Source of the DNA: UBA8518 sp041659585
GTDB lineage: Bacteria > Patescibacteriota > Minisyncoccia > Moranbacterales > UBA2206
Length of the DNA: 10,861 nt
Assembly: GCA_041659585.1 (NCBI GenBank)
Contig: JBAZXY010000039.1
Coordinates: forward strand, 1-10,861
Direction of reading: 5' to 3'
In this document: positions 1 through 6,872 of the stretch, piece by piece
How the letters are laid out: the number at the start of each line of letters is the position of its first letter
How positions within the stretch are numbered: position 1 is the first letter of the stretch
Made by a program: the position numbers and the translations under genes
The notes under the pieces: generated by a model
What the model saw: only the letters and a program-made list of their open reading frames with translations
Told to the model about the DNA's origin: nothing
The model's database searches: none

Positions 1-1
1 G

Positions 2-46
2 GACAAGGGTGGCTTTGAATTTTCTATTGAAATTGTAAATAAATAA
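2..46 (+). CDS. C-terminal end of upstream gene, probably PilN-like (partial)
   Basis: Only the last 14 codons are present, ending in TAA at 44-46 and reading DKGGFEFSIEIVNK. The gene starts outside the window. In T4P loci the gene immediately before pilO is normally pilN (membrane-anchored partner of PilO with a ferredoxin-like periplasmic fold). A short alternating beta-strand tail such as FEFSIEIV is compatible with that fold. The identity is inferred from position, since 14 residues cannot prove it. The gap to the next start is 36 bases and holds a small hairpin and an SD sequence. Confidence 0.5.
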   Translation, partial: DKGGFEFSIEIVNK

Positions 47-58
47 GTTGTTTAATCT

Positions 59-72
59 ACTCCTTGAGGAGT
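59..72 (+). promoter_or_regulatory. Shine-Dalgarno of pilO inside a small inverted repeat
   Basis: GAGGAG at 66-71 is a good SD, 11 bases before the pilO ATG. It overlaps an inverted repeat, ACTCC (59-63) and GGAGT (68-72) around a TTGA loop, so the SD could be partly masked in RNA. The stem is only 5 bp, so masking would be weak. The SD supports the start at 83. Most other non-pilin genes here have no SD. Confidence 0.5.
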
Positions 73-82
73 TAATAAATAT

Positions 83-808
83 ATGAAATTAAAAATTCTA
101 ATCTTCCCTGCCATTGTCATAACTCTGCTATATTTTGCTATCTGGGTGATCATACCTAAATATTCTGGTGCGGGAGGGATTATGGATACTCAGAAAAAAC
201 TAGCTGATGCTAAAGAAAAACTAGCTGGAGTTGTCCAGAAGGAGGCTAATGCGGCTAGCTTAGTGCAAGATTTGAATAATAATTCAGAAGAGCAGAATAT
301 TCTAGTGAAATATTTGCCTGAAAAAAAGCAAGATGAGGACGTGGTAGTTAGTATCAATGCCATTGCTGGAACATCGGGTGTTGCCTTGGATGGCATGAAG
401 ATGGAAGAAGCTGCAAATATTAGCGAGACTCAAGTGGTATATGATGCCTCTGGAAACGTTGTTCCTACGGTAATCAATCCGATTAAGGGTTTTATGACGG
501 AAATCACAATTAGTGGTAATTATGCTCAGTTGAGGCAATTTATTTTTTCCTTGGACACTATTAATAGGCTTAATGAGATGACGGTATTAAAAATAAGTAG
601 CGATGAAGTAGGTTTATTAAAAGCTACTTTACGAGTAAAGTTTAATTATTTTGAGAAAGCAGCTACGGTAGTTGCGGTGCGGGATGAATTTTTTGCTCAA
701 AGCAAGTTTGACATGAGTATTGCCAATGATATTAAAAAGCGGGCTACCTTAGAGACTCCAAGAATTGATATTGGAACTATCGGAAGAGAGAATTTATTTG
801 CTTTGTAG
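83..808 (+). CDS. pilO: PilO-like type IV pilus alignment protein
   Basis: Predicted bitopic membrane protein of 241 aa. One N-terminal transmembrane segment lies at about residues 4-24 (KILIFPAIVITLLYFAIWV). A lysine/alanine-rich coiled coil follows at about 35-80, then an alpha/beta region ending near 195 that resembles the ferredoxin-like core of PilO. PilO pairs with PilN outside the membrane and links the cytoplasmic PilM/PilB machinery to the fibre. The ATG is preceded by GAGGAG, which fixes the start. The C-terminus ends RIDIGTIGRENLFAL, which resembles the G-R-x-N-P-F linker motif of PilP-type proteins, with Leu in place of Pro. The gene stops with TAG 26 bases before pilB, so cotranscription is likely. 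The family call rests on topology and position more than on motifs; a fused PilO/PilP role is possible but unproven. Confidence 0.75.
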   Translation: MKLKILIFPAIVITLLYFAIWVIIPKYSGAGGIMDTQKKLADAKEKLAGVVQKEANAASLVQDLNNNSEEQNILVKYLPEKKQDEDVVVSINAIAGTSGVALDGMKMEEAANISETQVVYDASGNVVPTVINPIKGFMTEITISGNYAQLRQFIFSLDTINRLNEMTVLKISSDEVGLLKATLRVKFNYFEKAATVVAVRDEFFAQSKFDMSIANDIKKRATLETPRIDIGTIGRENLFAL

Positions 809-834
809 ATCTAACTTTAAAAAAGAAATAGCAA

Positions 835-2499
835 ATGGATAATGTAAAAAACAAAAATAACAGCGCAGACGAGGATGATGCTGAAATATTGGCAAGGGCT
901 AAAGAGCTAGGCATTGATTTCTTGAAAAAATCTCCTAAGGATATTCAGGGAGGGGCAATCAGCACAATCTCAGAGGATGTTGCTAGGCGGAACAAGATGA
1001 TTGCTTTTGAAAGCGATGCAAAGGGGATAAAAATAGCCATTGTTGATCCTCAAGATATTGATGCTCTTAATACCTTGCGTTTTATTAGTGAAAAAGATGG
1101 GCGAGAGATGATTCTATATCTTGTCTCAGAAGAGATTTTTAACGAAATGTTAAATTTCTATAGTCGTCCCAGTGAAATTGTTAATAAAGCGGTAAAATCA
1201 TTTGCTGAAGATATTAAATTTAATGCGGAGAAAAAAAATTCTGATGGAGATGGTGGTGATGAAGATAGGGAAGGTAATTTGAAGGAAGCTCCTGTTTCCA
1301 AGTTGGTAGAGGTGATTGTGAGCCATGCTATTGATGGGCATGCCAGTGACATTCATATTGAACCGATGGAGGAAGGATTTCGTGTCAGGTTCCGGGTGGA
1401 TGGTGTATTGCATATGAGTTTGACCATTCCCAAGGAAATCGGTCCGGTGGTGGTTTCTCGGATAAAGATCCTTTCTAATTTAAAAATAGATGAAAAGAGA
1501 AAGCCACAGGATGGACGTTTTCGTATTATCCATAACGGCAATCCTATTGATTTTCGTGTTTCTACGTTACCGGTTATCAATGGAGAAAAATTGGTAATGA
1601 GAATCTTGGATAAGGATAAGGGGGTGGGTGATATCGAGTCCATGGGGTTGATGGGAACGGCGATTGAACATGTCAAGGAAGCATTGCAAGAAACCTACGG
1701 CATGATTTTGATGACCGGCCCTACAGGCTCTGGAAAATCCACTACTCTCTATGGATTACTTAAGATTTTGAATAATGAGGAGCGAAATATTATTACCCTG
1801 GAAGATCCGATAGAATATAATATTGAAGGCTTGAATCAGAGTCAAATAAAGCCGGAAATTGGGTATACTTTCGCTTCCGGATTGCGGACGATTTTGCGTC
1901 AAGATCCTAATGTAATCATGGTGGGTGAGATTCGCGATTCAGAAACCGCGGAACTAGCTGTGCATGCCGCCTTGACGGGTCATTTGATGTTTTCCACCTT
2001 GCATACCAACACAGCTATCGGCAGCATCCCCCGACTAATGGATATGGGTATTGAGCCATTTCTATTATCCTCATCGTTGCGCTTGGTGATGGCTCAGCGC
2101 TTGGTGCGTAGAATTTGTGAGAAATGCAAACAAAAAATAGAGGTCTCTCCTGTGATACAGGAAAAAATAACGCATGAGATAGCGGATATTTCTGCCGCTG
2201 AGTTAGAAAAATATGACCTAGATCTGTCAAAGGGAATGAGTTTTTTCAAGGGCAAGGGGTGTGATGCTTGTAATGGGACGGGTTTGAGTGGGCGATTGGC
2301 GATTGTGGAGGCGGTAAAAATCACCGAGGCCATGAAGAGTATTATTATTGAAAAAAACGGAAGCGAAATTCTAATAACCGAAGAACGGAATAAATTGGGG
2401 ATGCTGACTATTAGGCAGGATGGTATTTTGAAAATGCTCAAAGGCATGACTACAGTAGAAGAGATTGAAAGAGCCACGGAAAGTGGTATAATAGAATAG
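835..2499 (+). CDS. pilB: PilB/GspE-family pilus assembly ATPase
   Basis: Hexameric cytoplasmic ATPase driving pilus extension, 554 aa, normal family length. Residues about 10-120 form a GspE/MshEN-type N-terminal domain. The catalytic half contains Walker A GPTGSGKS at 295-302, Asp box LEDPIEY with E323 and D324, Walker B DPNVIMVGEIRD at 357-368 with Glu365, and a His box with H377 and H383 followed by STLHTN. A tetracysteine zinc site is intact: C428-x2-C431 and C476-x2-C479. That site is typical of PilB/GspE and absent from PilT, which separates the two. No SD precedes the ATG at 835, only an A-rich leader, so the start is less certain than the body; residues begin MDNVKNKNNSADED, a plausible acidic start. 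The last codons carry a candidate promoter for the next gene. Stop is TAG, 34 bases before the receiver gene. Confidence 0.95.
   Translation: MDNVKNKNNSADEDDAEILARAKELGIDFLKKSPKDIQGGAISTISEDVARRNKMIAFESDAKGIKIAIVDPQDIDALNTLRFISEKDGREMILYLVSEEIFNEMLNFYSRPSEIVNKAVKSFAEDIKFNAEKKNSDGDGGDEDREGNLKEAPVSKLVEVIVSHAIDGHASDIHIEPMEEGFRVRFRVDGVLHMSLTIPKEIGPVVVSRIKILSNLKIDEKRKPQDGRFRIIHNGNPIDFRVSTLPVINGEKLVMRILDKDKGVGDIESMGLMGTAIEHVKEALQETYGMILMTGPTGSGKSTTLYGLLKILNNEERNIITLEDPIEYNIEGLNQSQIKPEIGYTFASGLRTILRQDPNVIMVGEIRDSETAELAVHAALTGHLMFSTLHTNTAIGSIPRLMDMGIEPFLLSSSLRLVMAQRLVRRICEKCKQKIEVSPVIQEKITHEIADISAAELEKYDLDLSKGMSFFKGKGCDACNGTGLSGRLAIVEAVKITEAMKSIIIEKNGSEILITEERNKLGMLTIRQDGILKMLKGMTTVEEIERATESGIIE
2465..2492 (+). 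promoter_or_regulatory. Candidate internal promoter for receiver-pilT
   Basis: The -35 TTGAAA is at 2465-2470 (5 of 6 to consensus), followed by a 16-base spacer and a perfect -10 TATAAT at 2487-2492 with an extended TGG at 2484-2486. It lies in the final codons of pilB. A start near 2499 would give a leader of about 35 bases before the receiver gene at 2534. The string TGGTATAATAGA recurs at the ligA promoter. This would let the receiver and PilT be made independently of pilO-pilB. Prediction from sequence only. Confidence 0.55.
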
Positions 2500-2533
2500 T
2501 CAAGTTAAGAAATAATAATTTTTTTAGAAAAAT

Positions 2534-2923
2534 ATGGAAAAACAGACTATTATGGTGATTGAAGATGATGCTTTCGTGATGGATATTTATCAAACAAAAT
2601 TATCCATAGAGGGATTTGATGTGGTTGGGGCGGAAAATGGCATGGAGGCTTTGAAAAAATTGGAAGGCGGCGATTTCATGCCGGATTTGATTTTGCTGGA
2701 TATCCTAATGCCCTATGTGAATGGGTTGGAAGTATTGGAGAGAATCAAGAAGGATGAGAGGCTGAACAAGATCCCAATTATTCTTCTAACTAATCTCAGT
2801 CAGAAGGAAGAGATTGGTAGAGGGATAGAGCTGGGAGCGAATGATTATTTGATTAAATCACACTTCACACCTTCGGAAGTATTGGAAAAAATTAGAGTTT
2901 TTTTACCAAAACAAGAGGCCTAG
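2534..2923 (+). CDS. Single-domain CheY-like response regulator
   Basis: Stand-alone receiver of 129 aa with no output domain. The acidic pocket is D11 and D12 (VIEDDAF), the phospho-acceptor is D56 (LILLDILMP), the switch Thr is T86 (IILLTN) and the conserved Lys is K108 in NDYLIKS, with Y105 as switch aromatic. All residues needed for phosphorylation are present. No histidine kinase is in the window, so the phosphodonor is unknown. It lies between pilB and pilT and is probably cotranscribed with pilT (30-base gap), possibly from the promoter at 2465-2492. By analogy with PilG/PilH/CheY-type receivers it may control motor choice or twitching, which is inference. The leader is A-rich without a clear SD; the ATG at 2534 is the natural start, because MEKQTIMVIEDD is a standard receiver N-terminus. 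Confidence 0.93.
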   Translation: MEKQTIMVIEDDAFVMDIYQTKLSIEGFDVVGAENGMEALKKLEGGDFMPDLILLDILMPYVNGLEVLERIKKDERLNKIPIILLTNLSQKEEIGRGIELGANDYLIKSHFTPSEVLEKIRVFLPKQEA

Positions 2924-2953
2924 GTATTAGTAGATATAAAAATAAAAAATAAT

Positions 2954-4027
2954 ATGGCAACATTACACACTGAACAGCGAGTCAAAAATTTAATGCGATT
3001 AGTGGCTCAACAAGGAGCATCAGACTTGCACTTGGTAGTGGGGAGATACCCCACCCTTCGCATAGAAGGTCGACTCTTTCCATTAACGCAAGATAAAATT
3101 CTTACGCCAGAAGATATGCAGACAATGGGAGACGTTATTATGGGTGAAGATAATAAGAAGAAATTTTTGGATCAAGGGCAAGTGGATATGTCCTATAATT
3201 TTGAAGATAAGGCTCGTTTCAGGGTGAACGTTTTTTTTCAACAAGGCTATATTAGCGTGGCTATGCGGCTTATCCCTAGAGATATTAAGCGACTGGAAGA
3301 TTTGGGCATGCCAGAGATTTTGTATGACCTTACTAAGTTTACCCAGGGGTTGGTTTTAGTGGTGGGTCCGGTGGGGCATGGTAAGTCCACCACTTTAGCA
3401 GCGCTTATCCAGGAAATAAATCGTACCCAGGAAAAGCATATTATCACCATTGAAGACCCGATTGAATATGTTTATGAGCAGGACAAGTGTATTATCAATC
3501 AGCGTGAGGTCTATCAAGATTCCAAAACTTTTCAATCGGCGCTAAAGGCAGTTTTGCGGGAAGATGCGAATGTGGTTTTAGTGGGTGAATTGCGTGATTT
3601 GGATAGTATTAGCATTGCTATGACGGCTGCGGAAACCGGGCATTTGATTTTTGCGACGTTGCATACCAATGATTCTTCTCAGACAATTGATAGAATCATT
3701 GATGTTTTTCCAGCTCATCAACAAAACCAAGTGCGCTCCCAGTTAGCTAATACGCTATTGGGGGTGATTTCACAGCGCTTAGTGCCAAGAGCTGATGGCG
3801 GGAGGGTGCCAGCGGTAGAGATTATGATGAAAAATCATGCCATTGAGAATCTGATTCGCGAGGATAAATCCTATCAAATAGATAATGTTATCGAGACCAG
3901 CTCAGATCAGGGTATGGTAACGATGGATCGATCATTATCTGATTTGGTGCGACGAGGGGTGATTTCTTTGGATACAGCCTTATCTTATGCTAAAGAGCCT
4001 AATAGTTTCCAGACCTTGCTGCGCTAG
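2954..4027 (+). CDS. pilT: PilT-family pilus retraction ATPase
   Basis: Cytoplasmic hexameric ATPase that depolymerises pili, 357 aa, typical PilT length. The N-terminal PAS-like domain begins with the family signature GASDLHL near residue 21. Walker A is GPVGHGKS at 138-145, Asp box IEDPIEY has E167 and D168, and the Walker B region DANVVLVGELRD at 204-215 contains catalytic Glu212. The His box ETGHLIFATLHTND carries H230 and H237. PilT-specific motifs follow: TIDRIIDVFP and AIENLIRED, the latter matching the AIRNLIRE retraction motif with Glu in place of the first Arg. The zinc tetracysteine is absent, as expected for PilT. The usual Ser of Walker A (GSGKS) is His here. The ATG has no SD, only an A-rich leader. 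The 113-base gap to pilC is the longest in the motor block. Confidence 0.95.
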   Translation: MATLHTEQRVKNLMRLVAQQGASDLHLVVGRYPTLRIEGRLFPLTQDKILTPEDMQTMGDVIMGEDNKKKFLDQGQVDMSYNFEDKARFRVNVFFQQGYISVAMRLIPRDIKRLEDLGMPEILYDLTKFTQGLVLVVGPVGHGKSTTLAALIQEINRTQEKHIITIEDPIEYVYEQDKCIINQREVYQDSKTFQSALKAVLREDANVVLVGELRDLDSISIAMTAAETGHLIFATLHTNDSSQTIDRIIDVFPAHQQNQVRSQLANTLLGVISQRLVPRADGGRVPAVEIMMKNHAIENLIREDKSYQIDNVIETSSDQGMVTMDRSLSDLVRRGVISLDTALSYAKEPNSFQTLLR

Positions 4028-4140
4028 GTATCGTGATATGGGCAATAGGCTTTTTGTGAAAAATAGTGTATACTAAAATTATAGAAATGGGATGCTGAAA
4101 TGAAAGAGTCTAATAATTTTTCGAAATTAAAAATAAAAAA

Positions 4141-5358
4141 ATGAAATTTGTTTTTAAAGCCAGGGATAAAAATGGAGAAATAAAAGAAGGTGTTATTGAT
4201 GCTATTAATACTGAGGTGGCTGTAGATTTATTGCAAAAAAATAACCTTTTTCCTCTTTCTATTAAGACAGAGCGAGATAGTGATTCTTTGGAAAAAGTTT
4301 TTTTGCGCTATTTTGATAGGGTGGATGCAAAGGAATTGATGATTTTTTTTCGCCAATTGGCTATTTTGATTGAAGCTAAAGTGCCCATTGTCGCCGCATT
4401 AGCCGCTATTAGCGATCAGCTGGAAAACAAATATTTTAAAAAAGTCATCGAAGAGATGATTGGTGACATTCAGGATGGCATGGCTCTTTCAGATGCTTTA
4501 AAAAAGCACAAGCAAGTCTTTTCACTTCTTTCCATTAATATCGTGCGTGCAGGAGAACTTTCCGGCAATCTGAAGCGATCAGTGGAATATATTGCTGATA
4601 ATATTGAGAAGAACTATGAGCTAACCTCTAAGGTGAAGTCAGCCATGACCTATCCCATAGTTGTTTTAATAGTCTTTTTCATCATCGCCTTTTTGGTTAT
4701 GACGTTGGTTTTGCCTAAGTTGACCATGATGATTAAAGGCTTGGGCGAGAAAGTGCAATTGCCAATCTATACTCGAATAGTGATTGCCATCAGTGATTTT
4801 ATGAGACAATATTGGTGGGCGGTGGGACTAGTAATCATTAGTTTCATAGTGGCTGTTATCTACTATATTAATTCAGAAGAAGGATCCAAAGAGTGGGATC
4901 AGATGAAAATAAAATTGCCTATTTTCGGCACGATTTACAAATATCTATATATTTCCCGTTTTGCGGACAATTTAGGAGTGTTGTTGACTGGTGGCATCCC
5001 GATTATCCAGTCCCTTACCATTGTCAGCTCAGTAGTGGGCAATGTGGTGTATGAAAATATCTTTCTCAAGGCGGCGGATGAAATCAAGGTGGGTGGCACT
5101 ATTAGTGCGGTATTGCAGAAATATCCCGAACAAATCCCCTCCATTGTTTCCCAAATGATTCGTGTGGGAGAAGAGTCTGGCCAAATTGATTCGGTTTTGC
5201 AGCACGTGGCCAGGTTCTATAACAAAGAAGCTCTAGACATGGCTAAAAATCTCTCCACTTTGATTGAGCCGTTGTTGATGGTGATTATCGGGGTGGCGGT
5301 GGGCTTGTTGTCTTTCTCAGTGATTATGCCTATTTATAATATTGCTGGTCAATTATAA
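4141..5358 (+). CDS. pilC: PilC/GspF-family inner-membrane platform protein
   Basis: Polytopic platform on which PilB and PilT act, 405 aa, normal length. Residues 1-55 form the N-terminal segment (FKARDKNGEIKEGVIDA). Two GspF repeats follow. The first, about 65-192, ends in a transmembrane stretch at about 168-192 (MTYPIVVLIVFFIIAF). A second transmembrane segment lies at about 224-242. The second repeat, about 270-395, ends in the third transmembrane segment at about 374-400 (PLLMVIIGVAVGLLSFSVI). Paired motifs RQLAILIEAKVPI and DNLGVLLTGGIPI mark the two repeats, and VRAGELSGNL and IRVGEESGQI the following helices. The start has no SD and sits in an A-rich tract. A 14-codon open frame (4100-4144) ends in an ATGA overlap with this start and might couple translation. 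The stop is 12 bases before the first pilin. Confidence 0.95.
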   Translation: MKFVFKARDKNGEIKEGVIDAINTEVAVDLLQKNNLFPLSIKTERDSDSLEKVFLRYFDRVDAKELMIFFRQLAILIEAKVPIVAALAAISDQLENKYFKKVIEEMIGDIQDGMALSDALKKHKQVFSLLSINIVRAGELSGNLKRSVEYIADNIEKNYELTSKVKSAMTYPIVVLIVFFIIAFLVMTLVLPKLTMMIKGLGEKVQLPIYTRIVIAISDFMRQYWWAVGLVIISFIVAVIYYINSEEGSKEWDQMKIKLPIFGTIYKYLYISRFADNLGVLLTGGIPIIQSLTIVSSVVGNVVYENIFLKAADEIKVGGTISAVLQKYPEQIPSIVSQMIRVGEESGQIDSVLQHVARFYNKEALDMAKNLSTLIEPLLMVIIGVAVGLLSFSVIMPIYNIAGQL

Positions 5359-5370
5359 TTTTCGAAAGCA

Positions 5371-5781
5371 ATGAAAAAAAATAAAAACAATTTTGGTTTC
5401 ACTCTCGTCGAGCTTTTGGTTGTTATTGCTATTATTGGTATTTTGGCTTCGATTGTTTTGGTGAGTCTTGGTTCAGCTAAAGAGAAGGCTAATCGGGCTT
5501 CAGCGATTTCCACTTTGTCGAGTATTATGTCGGAGATGACTTTATGCAGTATTGATGGGGGAGGAACGGATGGATATGTCGCCGGACATCCGATTTGCAC
5601 AGATGGATCGGGTACGGTAGTGGTTGGACACACTAATGTGTGGCCAGATATAGTGGCTAAGACCGGATGGAACATTACTGCTCCGCAAGCTGGCATGCTG
5701 GATGATACCTATGCCTATGGAGCGAGTAAGAGTGGGGAGGCGTCAGTTAGTTGCTTGGTGAGCAAGAACTCCTGCCAATAA
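5371..5781 (+). CDS. Type IV pilin 1 (prepilin, class III signal)
   Basis: Prepilin of 136 aa. A short basic leader (residues 1-9, MKKNKNNFG) would be cut by PilD between G9 and F10. The mature protein begins FTLVELLVVIAIIGILASI with the invariant Glu at mature position 5 (E14). This helix anchors it in the membrane and packs into the fibre core. Four cysteines (C59, C76, C128, C135) could form two disulfides. A WP motif at 91-92 and YAYGA at 114-118 are shared with pilin 4 (10199-10600), so the two have the same body architecture. It follows pilC by 12 bases with no SD and lacks the special leader of the other pilins, so it is probably translated from the pilC transcript. Its body has GC-rich third positions like the motor genes (16 of the last 27 codons), unlike pilin 4. 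Major or minor role cannot be decided from sequence. Confidence 0.93.
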   Translation: MKKNKNNFGFTLVELLVVIAIIGILASIVLVSLGSAKEKANRASAISTLSSIMSEMTLCSIDGGGTDGYVAGHPICTDGSGTVVVGHTNVWPDIVAKTGWNITAPQAGMLDDTYAYGASKSGEASVSCLVSKNSCQ

Positions 5782-5853
5782 AAAAGAAGAACAAGATTTT
5801 TTAATAGAATAATCATTAAGACCTAAAATTTTTTAAAGATAGAATTTTAGAGC

Positions 5854-5878
5854 AAAAACTAGAAAGGCGGGTGAATAT
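5854..5878 (+). promoter_or_regulatory. Extended Shine-Dalgarno leader of pilin 2
   Basis: CTAGAAAGGCGGGTGA at 5859-5874 lies just before the ATG at 5879. It closely matches TAGAAAGGAGGTGATC, the complement of the common bacterial 16S 3' end, except for a change and one extra base in the middle. The same leader occurs before pilins 3 and 4. Upstream, an AT-only inverted repeat (CTAAAATT at 5823-5830 with AATTTTAG at 5843-5850) may form a weak hairpin. Confidence 0.7.
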
Positions 5879-6283
5879 ATGAAAAATAAAATAATGAGAG
5901 GCTTTACCTTGATCGAACTTTTGATCGTAATCGCGATTATTGGTATCTTGGCTTCTATCGTGTTGGTGAGTTTGAATTCAGCTCGAACGAAAGCTAATGT
6001 GGCGGCGTATAAAGCGGAAACTTCCGGCGCGGTGCCAGGCTTGATTTTGGCTTGTGACTCTGCTGTTCTTGTTGAAGGTTCTTTACCTGTGCCAACCACA
6101 GCTAACGTTCTTGTTTCTGCTACTACTGCCATTACAGTTGGAGAGGCTATCACTGAATGTGGTTCTGGAGGAGCTGGAACATTTACTGTGACTGTTAATC
6201 CTGCAAAAGCTGATGTTATCACTGCTTGCGGAGCTGCTACTTTGACACAAAACGGAGTGGCTTACGCCGTAGCTGGATGTTAG
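5879..6283 (+). CDS. Type IV pilin 2 (tandem paralogue of pilin 3)
   Basis: Prepilin of 134 aa. Leader MKNKIMRG is cut after G8; the mature protein starts FTLIELLIVIAIIGILASI with Glu5 intact (E13). The helix continues to about residue 50 (ARTKANVAAYKAETSG). Four cysteines (C59, C94, C117, C134), including a Cys as the very last residue, suggest a two-disulfide compact body. The body is Ala/Val/Thr/Gly-rich with no charged cluster. Residues from about 98 (GAGTFTVTVNPAKAD) are nearly identical to pilin 3, whereas about 61-93 differ. The architecture differs from pilins 1 and 4, which carry the WP and YxYGA motifs. The strong leader suggests high expression. The body uses Leu CTT and Val/Ala GTT/GCT often, while the motor genes favour TTG. 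Stop TAG is followed by a hairpin. Confidence 0.93.
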   Translation: MKNKIMRGFTLIELLIVIAIIGILASIVLVSLNSARTKANVAAYKAETSGAVPGLILACDSAVLVEGSLPVPTTANVLVSATTAITVGEAITECGSGGAGTFTVTVNPAKADVITACGAATLTQNGVAYAVAGC

Positions 6284-6293
6284 TCATTTAGAA

Positions 6294-6350
6294 TTTTTTT
6301 ATTTGCCAATTTAACTGCCTAGGCGAAATTGGCAAATAGATAAAGTTTTT
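6294..6350 (+). terminator. 3' hairpin after pilin 2, probable terminator or attenuator
   Basis: ATTTGCCAATTT (6301-6312) pairs perfectly with AAATTGGCAAAT (6326-6337). Inside, TGC and GCG close a CTAG tetraloop (6316-6325). The preceding T7 (6294-6300) can pair with AGATAAA (6338-6344) with one mismatch and one wobble, after which comes T5 (6346-6350). The U tract is short, so termination may be partial and allow read-through to pilin 3. The copy after pilin 3 preserves the stem with compensatory changes. Confidence 0.6.
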
Positions 6351-6366
6351 AATAAAAATTTTAAGA

Positions 6367-6391
6367 AAAAACTAGAAAGGCGGGTGAATAT
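6367..6391 (+). promoter_or_regulatory. Extended Shine-Dalgarno leader of pilin 3
   Basis: The leader is identical to that of pilin 2, with CTAGAAAGGCGGGTGA at 6372-6387 and the ATG at 6392. Its conservation up to the start codon, while the coding middle has diverged, suggests it is functionally constrained. Confidence 0.7.
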
Positions 6392-6805
6392 ATGAAAAAT
6401 AAAATAATGAGAGGCTTTACCTTGATCGAACTTTTGATCGTAATCGCTATCATCGGTATTTTGGCTTCGATTGTTTTGGTGAGTTTGAATTCAGCTCGAA
6501 CAAAAGCTAATATTGCTGCCTACAAAGCGGAGACTTCAGGCGCAGTGCCAGGTTTGATTTTGGCTTGCGACGACGCTGTGCTTACAACCGCTATTCTTCC
6601 AACTGTTTTTTCAACTTCGCAAAATACGATCGTGGTTCCAGCTACGGCTGTCACTGTTGGGGGTGATCCTGCAGAATGTGGTATTGGAGGAGCTGGAATA
6701 TTCACTGTGACTGTTAATCCTGCCAAAGCTGATGTTGTGACTGCTTGCGGATATGCCACTTTAACACAAAATGGAGTGACCTATGAGCATACAACTGGAT
6801 GCTAA
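6392..6805 (+). CDS. Type IV pilin 3 (tandem paralogue of pilin 2)
   Basis: Prepilin of 137 aa. The leader and first ~37 residues are identical to pilin 2 (cleavage after G8, mature FTLIELLIVIAIIGILASI, Glu5 = E13). Cysteines C59, C96, C119 and C137 keep the pilin 2 pattern, with two extra residues between the first two and one extra before the last. The segment of about residues 61-95 (TTAILPTVFSTSQNTIVVPA) is largely unrelated to the matching part of pilin 2. FTVTVNPAKAD and ATLTQNGV are shared. The conserved N-terminal helix, variable centre and conserved Cys-bounded C-terminus resemble pilin families whose exposed loop is diversified. The TAA stop is followed by the second hairpin, 81 bases before pilD. 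It is probably an alternative or mixed fibre subunit. Confidence 0.93.
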   Translation: MKNKIMRGFTLIELLIVIAIIGILASIVLVSLNSARTKANIAAYKAETSGAVPGLILACDDAVLTTAILPTVFSTSQNTIVVPATAVTVGGDPAECGIGGAGIFTVTVNPAKADVVTACGYATLTQNGVTYEHTTGC

Positions 6806-6815
6806 TCGTTTAGAA

Positions 6816-6872
6816 TTTTTTTATTTGCCAATTTAAATGTCTAGACAAAATTGGCAAATAGCTAAAATTTTT
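6816..6872 (+). terminator. 3' hairpin after pilin 3, probable terminator or attenuator
   Basis: Same design as at 6294-6350. ATTTGCCAATTT (6823-6834) pairs with AAATTGGCAAAT (6848-6859), with TGT and ACA closing a CTAG loop (6838-6847). T7 upstream (6816-6822) faces AGCTAAA (6860-6866), and T5 follows at 6868-6872. It separates the pilins from the pilD block, which has no obvious promoter of its own, so read-through is likely needed. Confidence 0.6.

Larger units (their letters stand above)
5854..6358 (+). repeat. Tandem duplication, copy 1 (leader, pilin 2, 3' hairpin)
   Basis: This segment of about 505 bases is repeated at 6367-6881. The leader and first ~55 coding bases are almost identical. 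The middle of the coding region differs strongly. The later part (from about 6160) and the 3' hairpin are again closely similar. The duplicated unit is therefore a full expression cassette and not just a coding sequence. Confidence 0.85.

Noticed and set aside
4069..4074. TATACT in the pilT-pilC gap as a pilC promoter
   Set aside because: No acceptable -35 lies at 16-18 bases (TAGGCT is only 3 of 6) and there is no proper extended TGn; too weak to annotate.
5335..5340. TATAAT at the 3' end of pilC as a pilin 1 promoter
   Set aside because: It has no -35 at suitable spacing and no extended motif, and it is in conserved coding sequence.
5349..5696. Minus-strand frame opposite pilin 1, and similar frames opposite pilins 2-4 and pilB
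   Set aside because: They are shadows of real genes; the proteins are Ser/Thr/Pro-rich reverse images of the pilin helix and body with no start signals.
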